From Streptomyces xanthophaeus (GTDB lineage: Bacteria > Actinomycetota > Actinomycetes > Streptomycetales > Streptomycetaceae), in assembly GCF_030440515.1 (NCBI RefSeq), contig NZ_CP076543.1:3286001-3350000 (forward strand): a stretch of 64,000 nucleotides of DNA. Direction: 5' to 3'. Positions 16,876 to 25,847 of the stretch are shown here, in pieces (the stretch's first letter is position 1; each line of letters starts with the position of its first letter). The notes under the pieces are model-generated. The model saw only the letters and a list, made by a program, of their open reading frames with translations, searched no databases and was not told the origin of the DNA. Both the position numbers and the translations under genes were made by a program.

Positions 16876-18591
16876 TCAGACGGCTGCCAGCTCGCCCCGC
16901 ACGCGGCGGAGCTTCTTCATGGGGCCGAGCTCGGACTCGTAGACGCGCTTGACGCCGTCGCCGAGGGCGGTCTCGATGGTCCGGATGTCGCGGACCAGAC
17001 GGGTGAGGCCGCCGGGCTCGACGGAGGCGGCCTGGTCGGAGCCCCACATGGCGCGGTCGAGGGTGATGTGGCGCTCGACGAAGGTGGCGCCGAGGGCGAC
17101 GGCGGCGAGGGTGGTCTGCAGGCCCGTCTCGTGGCCGGAGTAGCCGATCGGGACGTTCGGGTACTCCTCCCGCAGGGTGTTGATCACCCGCAGGTTGAGC
17201 TCCTCGGCCTTGGCCGGGTACGTCGAAGTCGCGTGGCACAGAAGGATGTTGGCGCTGCCGAGCACCTCCACCGCGTGGCGGATCTGCTGCGGGGTGGACA
17301 TGCCGGTGGACAGGACGACGGTGCGGCCGGTGGCGCGCAGGGCGCGCAGCAGCTCGTCGTCGGTGAGGGAGGCGGAGGCCACCTTGTGGGCGGGGACGTC
17401 GAACTTCTCCAGGAAGGCGACGGCCTCGGTGTCCCACGGGGAGGCGAACCAGTCGATGCCGCGCTTGGCGCAGTGGTCGTCGATGGCGCGGTACTCGTCC
17501 TCGCCGAACTCGACCTTGTGGCGGTAGTCGATGTAGGTCATCCGGCCCCAGGGGGTGTCGCGTTCGATGTCCCACTGGTCGCGCGGGGTGCAGATCTCCG
17601 GGGTGCGCTTCTGGAACTTCACGGCGTCGCAGCCGGCTTCGGCGGCGGCGTCGATGAGGGCGAAGGCGTTGCCGAGGTCGCCGTTGTGGTTGATGCCGAT
17701 CTCGCCGACGACGTAGACGGGGCGGCCGGGGCCCGCGGTGCGGGAGCCGAAGGTACGCAGGTGGGAGTCGGGGGTGGTCGTCATGGCAGGAGGCGTCCTT
17801 CGGTGCGGGGGTGTACGGGGTGTGGGCTGCGGGTCGGGGTGCGCGTCGGGGTGCGCGTCGGGGTGCGCGTCGCGGTCCGGGGCGGGCGGTGCGGGGTGTG
17901 CTCCAGGGCGCGGGTCGAGCAGGGGTGCGAGCAGTCGGGCGCGGGCCAGGTCGTGCGGGTCGTCGATCTCCAGCACCCGCGCGGGGTCGGTGGCGACGGG
18001 GAGGGTGCGGCCGAAGAACCGGTGCCGGGCGGTGCGGAAGCCCGCGGCGTCCATGGCGTAGGCGGCGCCCGTCTCCAGCAGGTCCTGGGGCCGGTCCTGG
18101 CGCCGGGGGCGGTACGCCGCGTCGTGGTTGACGCCGGCGGCCGAGCCGTCGGCCCCCTCCCGCCAGAGGAATCCGTGGAACGGGGCCACGGTCAGGGCCG
18201 AGTCGGCCGCCCCGGAGGCGACGGCCACGGCGACCGACTCGACGTCGGAGGTGGCGAGGAAGGGGCTGGTGCACTGGACGAGGAGGACCACGTCCACGGC
18301 GAGGGAGTGCAGTTCCTCGAAGGCGGCGAGCGCGTGCAGGACGGCGGCCTCGCTGCTCGCGGTGTCGCCGGAGATCGCGGTGGGGCGGGCGATGACGTCG
18401 GCCCCGGCGGCACGGGCGGCGGCGGCGATCGCCGCGGAGTCGGTGGAGACCACCACGTCGGTGACGGTCGGCGCGGCCCGGCAGGCCAGGACGGCGCGGG
18501 CGACGAGCGGGGTGCCGGCGACCTCGGCGAGGTTCTTGCCCGGGACTCCCTTGGAGCCGCCGCGGGCCGGGATGACGGCGAGGACCCTCAC
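16876..18591 (-). CDS. Nonulosonate cytidylyltransferase-synthase fusion (NeuA-NeuB type)
   Basis: One open frame of 571 codons encodes both enzymes. Residues 1-225 are a CMP-nonulosonate (CMP-Neu/Kdn) synthetase with the signature IPARGGSKGVPGKN. Residues 226-270 are a Pro/His/Asp-rich linker including DAHP repeats. From codon 270 (ATG 17784) a NeuB-type synthase follows, with GEIGINHNGD, the catalytic ATSTYP region and GYSGHETG; it condenses phosphoenolpyruvate with a hexose or N-acylhexosamine. The synthase part is 302 residues and stops before the usual C-terminal SAF (antifreeze-like) domain. The GTG start overlaps the previous stop in GTGA. Whether the fused protein is made, or NeuB starts separately at 17784, cannot be decided here. 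I recall a similar S. coelicolor locus being linked to teichulosonic (Kdn) acid. Confidence 0.85.
   Translation of the reverse strand: MRVLAVIPARGGSKGVPGKNLAEVAGTPLVARAVLACRAAPTVTDVVVSTDSAAIAAAARAAGADVIARPTAISGDTASSEAAVLHALAAFEELHSLAVDVVLLVQCTSPFLATSDVESVAVAVASGAADSALTVAPFHGFLWREGADGSAAGVNHDAAYRPRRQDRPQDLLETGAAYAMDAAGFRTARHRFFGRTLPVATDPARVLEIDDPHDLARARLLAPLLDPRPGAHPAPPAPDRDAHPDAHPDAHPDPQPTPRTPPHRRTPPAMTTTPDSHLRTFGSRTAGPGRPVYVVGEIGINHNGDLGNAFALIDAAAEAGCDAVKFQKRTPEICTPRDQWDIERDTPWGRMTYIDYRHKVEFGEDEYRAIDDHCAKRGIDWFASPWDTEAVAFLEKFDVPAHKVASASLTDDELLRALRATGRTVVLSTGMSTPQQIRHAVEVLGSANILLCHATSTYPAKAEELNLRVINTLREEYPNVPIGYSGHETGLQTTLAAVALGATFVERHITLDRAMWGSDQAASVEPGGLTRLVRDIRTIETALGDGVKRVYESELGPMKKLRRVRGELAAV
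17782..17803 (-). promoter_or_regulatory. Possible internal start for the NeuB part
   Basis: The first residues conserved with free-standing NeuB begin at ATG 17784. GAAGGA lies 11 bases upstream, which is distant but usable. A separate 302-residue NeuB could therefore be made from the same frame as the fused product. Confidence 0.45.
17833..17868. repeat. Three tandem 12-bp repeats in the NeuA-NeuB linker
   Basis: GTCGGGGTGCGC occurs three times head to tail, followed by a partial fourth copy. On the minus strand it encodes the tetrapeptide DAHP repeated. Because the unit is a multiple of three, changes in copy number would lengthen or shorten the linker without breaking the frame. Confidence 0.9.
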
Positions 18592-19931
18592 AGCTCCCCC
18601 AGCCTGCGGATCACCGGGGCCACGCGCTGCACGCCGTGCCGGTAGGCCCCGCGGGCGGCCTCGCGCAGGTGGGCGCGGAGCCTGCGGCGCAGCCGGGACT
18701 CCCCCGCGGCCGGGCGCACCGCGCCGGGCAGCGGGGTGCCGTCGGGCGCGAGGTGGTGGCGGGCGAGGATCCCGGGGAGGTATCCGGGGGCGGTGGTGCG
18801 CGTGTAGTACGGGGCGGGCGAGGGCAGCCGGGCCGCGGTGAGCAGCCCGGCGACCTTGGCCCGGGCGACGGCGTAGGCGTCCGGGCCCGGCGCGGGGTCC
18901 GCGCCCGTCCCCGGCACGGCGTCCGGCGCGGGCAGGACGCCCTGCGCCGCCAGCCAGACCGGATCCCCGGCCGGGAGGAGACCGGAGTCGATCTGGTCCC
19001 AGGAGGCCAGACAGCCGGAGCCGAGGAAGTGGTGGTTGCCGAGGGCCTCGCGGATGCCGAGGTCGGTGAGGATCGCCGTCGGGATGGACCGGTGCAGGGA
19101 TTCCAGGGCGGCCGTGGAGGAGACGGTGACGAGCAGGTCGGTGCCGTCCAGGACCTCGCCCATGTTCCCGTAGACCAGGCGGCAGTTGGCGGGCAGTCCG
19201 CCGGGGAGCCGCTCCGCGAGCCGCTGGTACGGCTGCTCCTCCAGGTGCGTGGTGTGCTCGCCGGGCTTGCTGCGCAGCTTGATCAGCACTTCCCGGTCGG
19301 GGTGCAGCCGGGCGTGTCCGGCGGCCCGTTCCAGCAGGTAGGCGCGGTCGGCGCGGCTGTCGGGCACGGAGGGCTGGACGGCGAAGACCACCGTGTGGGC
19401 CCGGCTCCCGGCCGGCTCGTACGGCGCCCCGCCCAGGAAGGGCAGCGCGGTCTCGGTGACGGCGGCGGCGTCCGCGCCGACACCCTCGTACACGGCGCGG
19501 AAGCGCTGCGCGTCGTGGCGGGAGTTGGCGAGGACGAGGTCGGCGCCGTGGCGCAGCAGCAGCCCGTCGGCGAGCTTCTCGTACACGACGCCCACGTAGC
19601 CGGTGACGAGCACGGGGCGCCGGGCCGGGGCGGGCCACAGGGCGCGGGCCCCGTGCAGGACGGCCTGGACGGCCCCGCCGACGAGCGCGAGGACGACCAC
19701 GTCGTAGCGCTCGCGTTCGATCTCGGCGAGGAACTCGGCGCAGGTCACCTCGGTCAGCCGGTCGGCCCGCACCCCCACCTCGCCGAGCTGGCGGGCGGTG
19801 GGCGTGGCCCGGCCGCGCAGCAGGAACCCGGTGAGCTGGTGGTCGGGCACGAGACGGCGGGCGGTGAGTGCGCCCCATTTCCATCGCGTATCGGAATCGG
19901 CGAGTACGGCGACGCGTTTGCGTTCTGGCAC
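18588..19931 (-). CDS. Putative glycosyltransferase (DUF6716-like)
   Basis: A 447-residue cytosolic protein with a GT-B-like layout: an N-terminal domain beginning VAVLADSDTRWKWG, and a C-terminal domain with LVTVSSTAALESLHRSIP, which resembles nucleotide-sugar-binding regions of CMP/UDP glycosyltransferases. I recognise it as the DUF6716 group found beside nonulosonic acid genes in Streptomyces; its acceptor and donor are unknown. GTG 19931 is the likely start, upstream readings being AT-rich and non-conserved in character. It is the first gene of the minus-strand operon and overlaps the neuA start by four bases. Confidence 0.8.
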   Translation of the reverse strand: MPERKRVAVLADSDTRWKWGALTARRLVPDHQLTGFLLRGRATPTARQLGEVGVRADRLTEVTCAEFLAEIERERYDVVVLALVGGAVQAVLHGARALWPAPARRPVLVTGYVGVVYEKLADGLLLRHGADLVLANSRHDAQRFRAVYEGVGADAAAVTETALPFLGGAPYEPAGSRAHTVVFAVQPSVPDSRADRAYLLERAAGHARLHPDREVLIKLRSKPGEHTTHLEEQPYQRLAERLPGGLPANCRLVYGNMGEVLDGTDLLVTVSSTAALESLHRSIPTAILTDLGIREALGNHHFLGSGCLASWDQIDSGLLPAGDPVWLAAQGVLPAPDAVPGTGADPAPGPDAYAVARAKVAGLLTAARLPSPAPYYTRTTAPGYLPGILARHHLAPDGTPLPGAVRPAAGESRLRRRLRAHLREAARGAYRHGVQRVAPVIRRLGEL

Positions 19932-20107
19932 GCGGCAGAAGCTATTCCGCAATTTCGGTGATCGGCCCAACGACCGCACAACAGCGGGTTAACAACGCGT
20001 CGACTGAATGCGAAAGCGCACGGGTTAACTCGCCCGCCCCGCGCCGTTCACATGGAATCCGCATCCGGGCCACAGTGAATGACGGGCGGCGCCCTAATGT
20101 CTCGCAG

Positions 20108-21091
20108 GTGCCCAAGCTCTCTGTTGTCGTGCCGTTCTACAACGTGCAGACATACGCACCGGACGCCCTGAAGAGTCTCGAACTCAACGCCCGGGAGGAT
20201 TTCGAGTTCCTGCTCGTCGACGACTGCTCGACGGACGGGACGCCCGGCCTGCTGGAACGGGCGGCGCGCGAGCTGCCGGGGGCGGTGCACCTCAGACACG
20301 AGCGCAACGGGGGCCTGGCCACCGCGCGCAACACCGGTCTGAACGCGGCCCGTGGCGAGTACCTGACCTTCCTGGACGGGGACGACTGGCTGGCGCCGGG
20401 CCACCTGGCCCGGACCCTGGCCGCCATAGAGGACCTGAACTGCGATTTCGTCCGTACCGACCATGTGCGGTGCACGGGCCGGACGCGGAGCGTGCAGCGC
20501 GTCCCCTTCGGCCCGCAGTCGGTGGTCGCCGCGCCGCGCAGCGCGATCCTGCCCGCCGACCGGGCCACCTCGGTGGACTATCCGTACGCCTGGGCCGGGA
20601 TGTACCACCGGCGGCTGCTGGACCGCGGGGTGCTGCACTTCACCGACGGGCTGCGGACCGCGGAGGACCGGCCGTGGATCTGGCGGCTGCACCGCGAGGC
20701 GGAGTCGTTCGCCGCGGTCGGGCTGCCCGGCATCTTCTACCGGCGCGGTATTTCCACCTCGTTGACGCAGGTGGGGGACGAACGGCAGCTCGATTTCATT
20801 CGCGCATTCGATCAAGTGCTCGCGGAGGTCATCGCCGACCGGGAATGCGATCGACTGCTCCCGAAAGCCGTCCGAACCTATTGTGCAATTATCGCCCACC
20901 ATTTCGGGTCCATCGAAAGGTTCGAGCCGGACGTGGCCAAGAAACTCCGCCTCATGAGCGCGGCCGCGCTCGGCCGCATGCCGCAGGACGTACTGGACCA
21001 GGTCCTGGACTCGATGGACGCCGAACGCTCCACCGTGCTGCGCCGCCTGCGCACCGGCCGCCGCGCCGCCCCCTCGGGAGCGAGTGCCTGA
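20108..21091 (+). CDS. Family 2 glycosyltransferase
   Basis: A 327-residue GT2 enzyme with the start KLSVVVPFYNV, the DDCSTDGT nucleotide-binding region and the metal-binding FLDGDDWLAPGH (DxD) motif, in the first 120 residues. The C-terminal half is helical and lower in GC (about 20790-20960), unlike the surrounding genes. The start is GTG 20108, with no good ribosome site; other in-frame starts lie further upstream. The 176 bp between this gene and the divergent DUF6716 start are clearly AT-richer and probably hold both promoters. The next gene starts inside its stop codon. Confidence 0.9.
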   Translation: MPKLSVVVPFYNVQTYAPDALKSLELNAREDFEFLLVDDCSTDGTPGLLERAARELPGAVHLRHERNGGLATARNTGLNAARGEYLTFLDGDDWLAPGHLARTLAAIEDLNCDFVRTDHVRCTGRTRSVQRVPFGPQSVVAAPRSAILPADRATSVDYPYAWAGMYHRRLLDRGVLHFTDGLRTAEDRPWIWRLHREAESFAAVGLPGIFYRRGISTSLTQVGDERQLDFIRAFDQVLAEVIADRECDRLLPKAVRTYCAIIAHHFGSIERFEPDVAKKLRLMSAAALGRMPQDVLDQVLDSMDAERSTVLRRLRTGRRAAPSGASA

Positions 21092-22437
21092 TGCCCACCC
21101 AGATCTTCCTGGCCTCCACCCTCTACGGTGCGGCCACGCTCGCGGCGGGCATCGACGCGGGCTCCTTCCCGCCCGCCGGCCGCCGCATCCTGCTGACCAG
21201 CAACCACGCCGTCACCGCCGAGGTCACCCCGGGGGTCACGGACATGCCGGGCTTCGCCGCCCTGCGCCCCCGCTTCGACGAGGTCCTCGACTGGAACCGC
21301 GTCATCGAACCGCAGCACCCGAGCACCTGGGCCCCGCGCGCGGAGGACGTCCCGATCTGGGAGCGGCAGCTGCGCACGCTGTGGAACCTGGGCGAGGACC
21401 GGGTCGAGCTGATCGTGGAGTCCCTCCAGGTCCCGCCGGCCCAGAGCCTGTGCCGGCTCTTCCCGGGCGCGGCCGTCGACGTGTACGCCGACGGGCTCAT
21501 GAGCTACGGGCCCACCCGCTTCCGCCTCGACCCGCAGCTCGGGATGCGGGTACGGCGGGTGCTCCACCTGGACCTGGTGCCGGGGCTGGAGCCCCTGCTG
21601 CTGTCGGAGTTCGGGGTGCGGGTGGAACTGGTGCCGACGGAGCCGTTCCTGAAGGTCCTCGCCGAGCTCGCCGACGCCACCCCGGACGCGGTGGCCGGGC
21701 CCGCCGGGCCCCCGGCCCTGCTGCTGGGCCAGTACCTTTCCGCGCTCGACCTGATGACCCTGGCCGAGGAGGAGGAGCTGCACGTGTCGATGGTCCGGGG
21801 TGCGTACGCCCTGGGCCACCGCGAGCTGGTCTTCAAACCGCACCCGGGCGCTCCGGCCGCGTACTGGCGCCGGGCCGAGGAGGAGGCCGGGCGGCTGGGC
21901 GCCCGGCTGACCGTGATCGCCGCCCCGGTCCTGGCCGAGACCCTCTACCAGCGGCTGCGCCCCGCGCTGGTCGTGGGCTGCTTCTCCACCGGGCTGCTGA
22001 CCGCCGCCACGCTGTACGGGCTCCCGGTGGCCCGGACCGGCACCGACGCGGTGCTGGCCGCGCTGACCCCGTACCCGAACAGCAACCGGGTCCCGCTGGC
22101 CCTGGTGGACGCCCTGCTTCCGGACCTCGCCGACGCCGAGGCGGTCCGCACCTGGACGCCCCCGACCCCCGAGCAGGTCCGGGCGGAACCGGCCGCGCTG
22201 CTCACCGCAGTCGGGTTCACCATGCAGCCGCAGATCCTGGCCGCGCGGCGCCCGGCGGCCGAGGCCTACCTGGCCAAGCGGCTGACCCGGCACACCTGGC
22301 GGTACTTCACGCGCCGCCGGCTGACCGCGCTCGGCCTGCCGGGCGGCATCCCGGCGCAGCTGTCGTTCCTGCCGCGCAGCCGGGCGGTGCGCCGGGCCGT
22401 GCGGCGGATGGGATGGCTGCGCCGCGTCGTCAGCTGA
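21091..22437 (+). CDS. Polysialyltransferase-family glycosyltransferase (second copy)
   Basis: A 448-residue protein of the alpha-2,8-polysialyltransferase family. The N-terminus TQIFLASTLYGAATLAAGID is the expected first beta-alpha unit, and HRELVFKPHPGAPA with a later VGCFSTGLLTAATLYG corresponds to the conserved HP and S/T motifs that bind the CMP donor. ATG 21091 overlaps the preceding TGA by one base. It is not a close copy of the polyST-like protein at 15645-16817; the two may act at initiation and elongation of the polymer. A basic C-terminus (RRRLTALG, RRAVRRMGW) could touch the membrane. Confidence 0.85.
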   Translation: MPTQIFLASTLYGAATLAAGIDAGSFPPAGRRILLTSNHAVTAEVTPGVTDMPGFAALRPRFDEVLDWNRVIEPQHPSTWAPRAEDVPIWERQLRTLWNLGEDRVELIVESLQVPPAQSLCRLFPGAAVDVYADGLMSYGPTRFRLDPQLGMRVRRVLHLDLVPGLEPLLLSEFGVRVELVPTEPFLKVLAELADATPDAVAGPAGPPALLLGQYLSALDLMTLAEEEELHVSMVRGAYALGHRELVFKPHPGAPAAYWRRAEEEAGRLGARLTVIAAPVLAETLYQRLRPALVVGCFSTGLLTAATLYGLPVARTGTDAVLAALTPYPNSNRVPLALVDALLPDLADAEAVRTWTPPTPEQVRAEPAALLTAVGFTMQPQILAARRPAAEAYLAKRLTRHTWRYFTRRRLTALGLPGGIPAQLSFLPRSRAVRRAVRRMGWLRRVVS

Positions 22438-22453
22438 GGGGCCTCAGCTGACG
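22428..22453. repeat. Perfect inverted repeat containing both convergent stop codons
   Basis: CGTCAGCTGAGG and CCTCAGCTGACG are exact complements separated by GG. The left arm holds the TGA of the polyST gene, the right arm that of the LysE gene, and both proteins therefore end in Val-Ser. Likely a bidirectional terminator. Confidence 0.8.
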
Positions 22454-23094
22454 GCGAGCTTGGCCGCGAAGCCGAGGAAGAGCACGCCCGCCGCCGAGGT
22501 GGCCCCGGCCGACAGCCGCTTGCGACGCCGGAAGGCCGCCGACAGGCGGGTCCCTCCGAAGATCAGCATCGTCAGGTACAGGAAGCTGCCCGTCTGCAGC
22601 AGACCGCCCAGGAGCAGGAAGGACAGCGCCGGGTAGGCGTAGGACGGGTCCACGAACTGCACGAAGAAGGACATCAGGAAGAGGATGGCCTTCGGGTTCA
22701 GGAGGCTGATCAGCAGCGCCCGCCGGTAGGGCCGCTCGTTCTCGGCCGGGTCGGCGGGGACGGCGGCCTCCGCCTCGGCCCGCTCCGCGCGCGTGCGCCA
22801 CAGCGCCCAGGCGCCCCGCATCATCCCCACGGCCAGCCACGCCAGGTAGCCGGCTCCGAGGAACTTCACCACGGTGAACACCAGCGGGCTCGCCCGCAGC
22901 AGCGCGCCGGCGCCCACGGCGGTCAGCAGCATGAGCACGGCGTCGCCGGTGAACACCCCGGCGGCGGCCTTGTACCCGGTGCGCACCCCGCGGCGGGCGG
23001 CCACGGAGAGCACGTAGAGGGAGTTCGGTCCCGGCAGCAGAATGATCAGCACCAGGCCGGCGAGATAAGTCGGAAGATCTGTCACACCCAGCAT
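22444..23094 (-). CDS. LysE/RhtB-family amino acid exporter (leucine-exporter-like)
   Basis: A 216-residue membrane protein with six hydrophobic segments and the family signature LPGPNSLYVLSVAARRG near the N-terminus. It ends like the LeuE group. Amino acid efflux is the family's role; the substrate is not determined. ATG 23094 (MLGVTDLPTY) is chosen over codons further upstream that lack coding character. It converges on the polyST gene through the palindrome at 22428-22453. Confidence 0.9.
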   Translation of the reverse strand: MLGVTDLPTYLAGLVLIILLPGPNSLYVLSVAARRGVRTGYKAAAGVFTGDAVLMLLTAVGAGALLRASPLVFTVVKFLGAGYLAWLAVGMMRGAWALWRTRAERAEAEAAVPADPAENERPYRRALLISLLNPKAILFLMSFFVQFVDPSYAYPALSFLLLGGLLQTGSFLYLTMLIFGGTRLSAAFRRRKRLSAGATSAAGVLFLGFAAKLAVS

Positions 23095-23139
23095 GCGCAG
23101 GAGTGTCCCACAAGGTTGCACCTGTCGCGCCAGTGTGTT

Positions 23140-24720
23140 TCACCAGGTGGAACCGGTGGGCTCGTAGGTCCCCCAGACCTCCCGCAGCGCCCCGCACACT
23201 TCCCCCACCGTGGCCCGGGCGCGCAGCGCCGCCTTCATCGGGTAGAGCACGTTCGCCGTACCCGCCGCCGCCTCCTTCAGGGCCGCGAGCGCCGCCGTCA
23301 CCGTCGCCCCGTCGCGCTCGGCCCGCAGCCGGGCCAGTGCCGCGCACTGCCGTGCCTCGATCGCCGGGTCCACGCGCAGCGGCTCGTAGGGTTCCTCGCG
23401 CTCCAGCGTGAAGCGGTTGACCCCGACCACCACCCGCTCCCCGTTCTCGGTCTCCTGCGCGATGCGGTAGGCGTTCCGCTCGATCTCGGCCTTCTGGAAC
23501 CCGGCCTCGATCGCGGCCACCGCCCCGCCCTGGTCCTCGATCCGGCGCATGAGCGCGAGGGCCGCCGCCTCCAGTTCGTCCGTCATGCGCTCCACCGCGT
23601 ACGACCCGGCGAAGGGGTCCACGGTGTGCGGTACGTCCGTCTCGTACGCGAGGACCTGCTGGGTGCGCAGCGCGAGGCGGGCGGACTTCTCGGTCGGGAG
23701 CGCGATCGCCTCGTCGAAGGAGTTGGTGTGCAGCGACTGCGTGCCGCCGAGGACGGCGGCCAGGGCCTGCACGGCCACCCGTACGAGATTGAGTTCCGGC
23801 TGCTGTGCGGTGAGCTGGACCCCTGCCGTCTGGGTGTGGAAGCGCAGCATGAGCGACTTCGGATCCCGGGCCCCGAACGTCTCCCGCATGACGCGGGCCC
23901 AGATCCGCCGGGCCGCGCGGAACTTCGCGACCTCCTCCAGCAGGGTGGTGCGGGCGACGAAGAAGAAGGAGAGCCGGGGCGCGAATTCGTCGACCACCAT
24001 GCCCGCCGCCAGGGCGGTACGGACGTAGGCGATGCCGTCGGCGAGGGTGAAGGCCACTTCCTGCGCGGGCGAGGCGCCGGCTTCGGCCATGTGGTAGCCG
24101 GAGATGGAGATGGTGTTCCACCGGGGGATCTCGGCCCGGCAGTAGCGGAAGGTGTCGGCCGTCAGCCGCAGCGAGGGGCCGGGCGGGAAGATGTACGTCC
24201 CGCGCGCGATGTACTCCTTCAGCACGTCGTTCTGGACCGTCCCCGTCAGCTGCGTGCCCAAGATGCCCTGTTCCTCCGCCACCAGCTGGTAGAGCAGCAG
24301 GAGCAGCGCGGCGGGCGCGTTGATCGTCATCGAGGTGGAGACCCGGTCGAGGGGGATCCCGTCGAAGAGCGTCCGCATGTCGTCGAGCGAGTCGACGGCG
24401 ACGCCGACCTTGCCGACCTCGCCCCGGGCGAGGGGAGCGTCGGAGTCGTGCCCCATCTGGGTCGGCAGGTCGAAGGCGACGGAGAGCCCGGTGCCGCCGC
24501 CCTCGATGAGCTGCCGGTAGCGGGCGTTGGACTCGGCGGCGGTGCCGAAGCCCGCGTACTGCCGCATCGTCCACGGCCGACCGGTGTACATGTTCGGATA
24601 AATCCCCCTTGTGTAGGGGAAGTCGCCCGGCTGCCCGAGCTCGTCCGCCGGGTCCCACCCCGTCAGGTCGCCGGGCCCGTAGACGGGTTCGATGGGGATT
24701 CCGCTCTCGGTGTTGGCCAT
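23140..24720 (-). CDS. Acyl-CoA mutase large subunit, methylmalonyl-CoA mutase-like, no B12 domain
   Basis: A 526-residue TIM-barrel mutase with [13 protein letters not shown] near residue 50 and [11 protein letters not shown] near 225. The residue that sorts substrates is Tyr (about 55), and Arg (about 185, GPSLRL) is also kept; both favour methylmalonyl-CoA over isobutyryl-CoA or ethylmalonyl-CoA, by comparison with the known enzymes. The C-terminal cobalamin-binding domain of about 130 residues is missing, so a separate small B12 subunit must be supplied from elsewhere; none is near. ATG 24720 follows GGAGG. Monocistronic. Confidence 0.9.
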   Translation of the reverse strand: MANTESGIPIEPVYGPGDLTGWDPADELGQPGDFPYTRGIYPNMYTGRPWTMRQYAGFGTAAESNARYRQLIEGGGTGLSVAFDLPTQMGHDSDAPLARGEVGKVGVAVDSLDDMRTLFDGIPLDRVSTSMTINAPAALLLLLYQLVAEEQGILGTQLTGTVQNDVLKEYIARGTYIFPPGPSLRLTADTFRYCRAEIPRWNTISISGYHMAEAGASPAQEVAFTLADGIAYVRTALAAGMVVDEFAPRLSFFFVARTTLLEEVAKFRAARRIWARVMRETFGARDPKSLMLRFHTQTAGVQLTAQQPELNLVRVAVQALAAVLGGTQSLHTNSFDEAIALPTEKSARLALRTQQVLAYETDVPHTVDPFAGSYAVERMTDELEAAALALMRRIEDQGGAVAAIEAGFQKAEIERNAYRIAQETENGERVVVGVNRFTLEREEPYEPLRVDPAIEARQCAALARLRAERDGATVTAALAALKEAAAGTANVLYPMKAALRARATVGEVCGALREVWGTYEPTGSTW

Positions 24721-24921
24721 GTGACGTAGTCCTCCATGGAGCAAGCGGGCCCGTGACCGGTAGAACCTGAGCCGCCGCTGGGGCGCCCCCAGCCGCGCAT
24801 CGCCCCGTAAGGCTGCGGACGGCTGCCGGTCACAATGGCGCAACATCCCGGAGCCGAGTGCAACTGTCCACGCACGCGGAGCATCACCTAGATACACGAC
24901 ATAGAGACCGGGGGGACTGCA

Positions 24922-25806
24922 ATGCAGCGCCAGAGAGTCATAATCCGCACGATCGGGGTGGCAACCGCCGTCGCGCTCGCCGCGACCGCCTGCGGACCGC
25001 AGAAGACGGAGCCTGCCGCCTCCGCCTCCTCGGTTTCGTCCTCGCCCACGGCGGGCGCCTCCCCCGAAGCCTCACCCTCCACCGACAACAAGCCCGGCGA
25101 GGCCTCGGCGTCGCCGTCCGCCTCCGCCTCCGCTTCCGCGTCGGGCTCCCCCTCGGCCTCCCCTTCGCCCTCGGTGAAGCAGATCATGGCCAACGGCGAC
25201 GAGAACGAGCAGGTGCGCGAGCTCCAGGCCCGGCTGCGCCAGCTCAAGCTGATGTCGGTCGCGCCGACCGGCTTCTACGGCTCCAAGACGACCGCCGCGG
25301 TCAAGACCTTCCAGTCGAAGCACGGCCTGAACGCGACCGGCTCGGTCGACGAGGCCACCTGGAAGAAGATCGAGGGCGCCAGCAAGAAGCCCACCGCCGA
25401 CGAGCTGCGTCCCTCGACCGTCAACGAGGTCGACGCCCCGGACCCGCGCTGCATGCAGGGCCGCGTCATGTGCATCAGCAAGGAGAGCCGCACCCTCGCC
25501 TGGATGATCGACGGCAAGGTCGTCTCGACGATGGACGTGCGCTTCGGCTCCGAGAACACCCCGACCCGTGAGGGCGTGTTCAACGTGGGCTGGAAGGCCA
25601 AGGAGTGGACGTCGACGATCTACCACACGCCGATGCCGTACGCGATGTTCTTCAGTGGCGGCCAGGCGGTGCACTACTCGGCCGACTTCGCGGCCCGCGG
25701 CTACAACGGGGCCTCGCACGGCTGCGTGAACGTCCGGGACAAGGGCAAGCTCTCGGCGCTGTTCGACGCGGTGCAGGTCGGCGACAAGGTCGTCGTCTAC
25801 TGGTGA
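24922..25806 (+). CDS. L,D-transpeptidase lipoprotein
   Basis: A 294-residue lipoprotein. The signal peptide ends in the lipobox LAATAC (Cys about 24). A low-complexity Ser/Ala/Pro region (about 30-85) spans the wall, followed by a PG_binding_1 domain (about 90-150) and a YkuD catalytic domain (about 170-294). The active site is complete: His about 251 and SHGCVNV with Cys about 268. This is the full-motif counterpart of the YkuD protein at 2734. GGGGGG lies upstream of ATG 24922. It forms 3-3 cross-links or modifies peptidoglycan at the outer membrane face. Confidence 0.92.
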   Translation: MQRQRVIIRTIGVATAVALAATACGPQKTEPAASASSVSSSPTAGASPEASPSTDNKPGEASASPSASASASASGSPSASPSPSVKQIMANGDENEQVRELQARLRQLKLMSVAPTGFYGSKTTAAVKTFQSKHGLNATGSVDEATWKKIEGASKKPTADELRPSTVNEVDAPDPRCMQGRVMCISKESRTLAWMIDGKVVSTMDVRFGSENTPTREGVFNVGWKAKEWTSTIYHTPMPYAMFFSGGQAVHYSADFAARGYNGASHGCVNVRDKGKLSALFDAVQVGDKVVVYW

Positions 25807-25824
25807 TGCCGCCGGGGGCCGGGG

Positions 25825-25847
25825 GCGGGACCGGTGTCCGGTCCCGC
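25825..25847. terminator. Terminator after the L,D-transpeptidase lipoprotein
   Basis: GCGGGACCGG and CCGGTCCCGC form a perfect 10-bp stem with a TGT loop, 19 bp after the stop. The remaining 250 bp up to the convergent anti-sigma stop at 26104 show no gene. A G-rich patch at about 26005-26030 looks riboswitch-like but does not match a class I know. Confidence 0.8.

Noticed and set aside
17833..17868. Tandem repeats as a CRISPR array
   Set aside because: Units are 12 bp, contiguous, without spacers, and lie inside a coding frame.
18592..19884. Extension of the NeuA-NeuB frame upstream to a 1002-residue protein
   Set aside because: The upstream part is a third-position shadow of the DUF6716 gene, Arg/Pro-rich with no protein pattern; the real start is GTG 18591.
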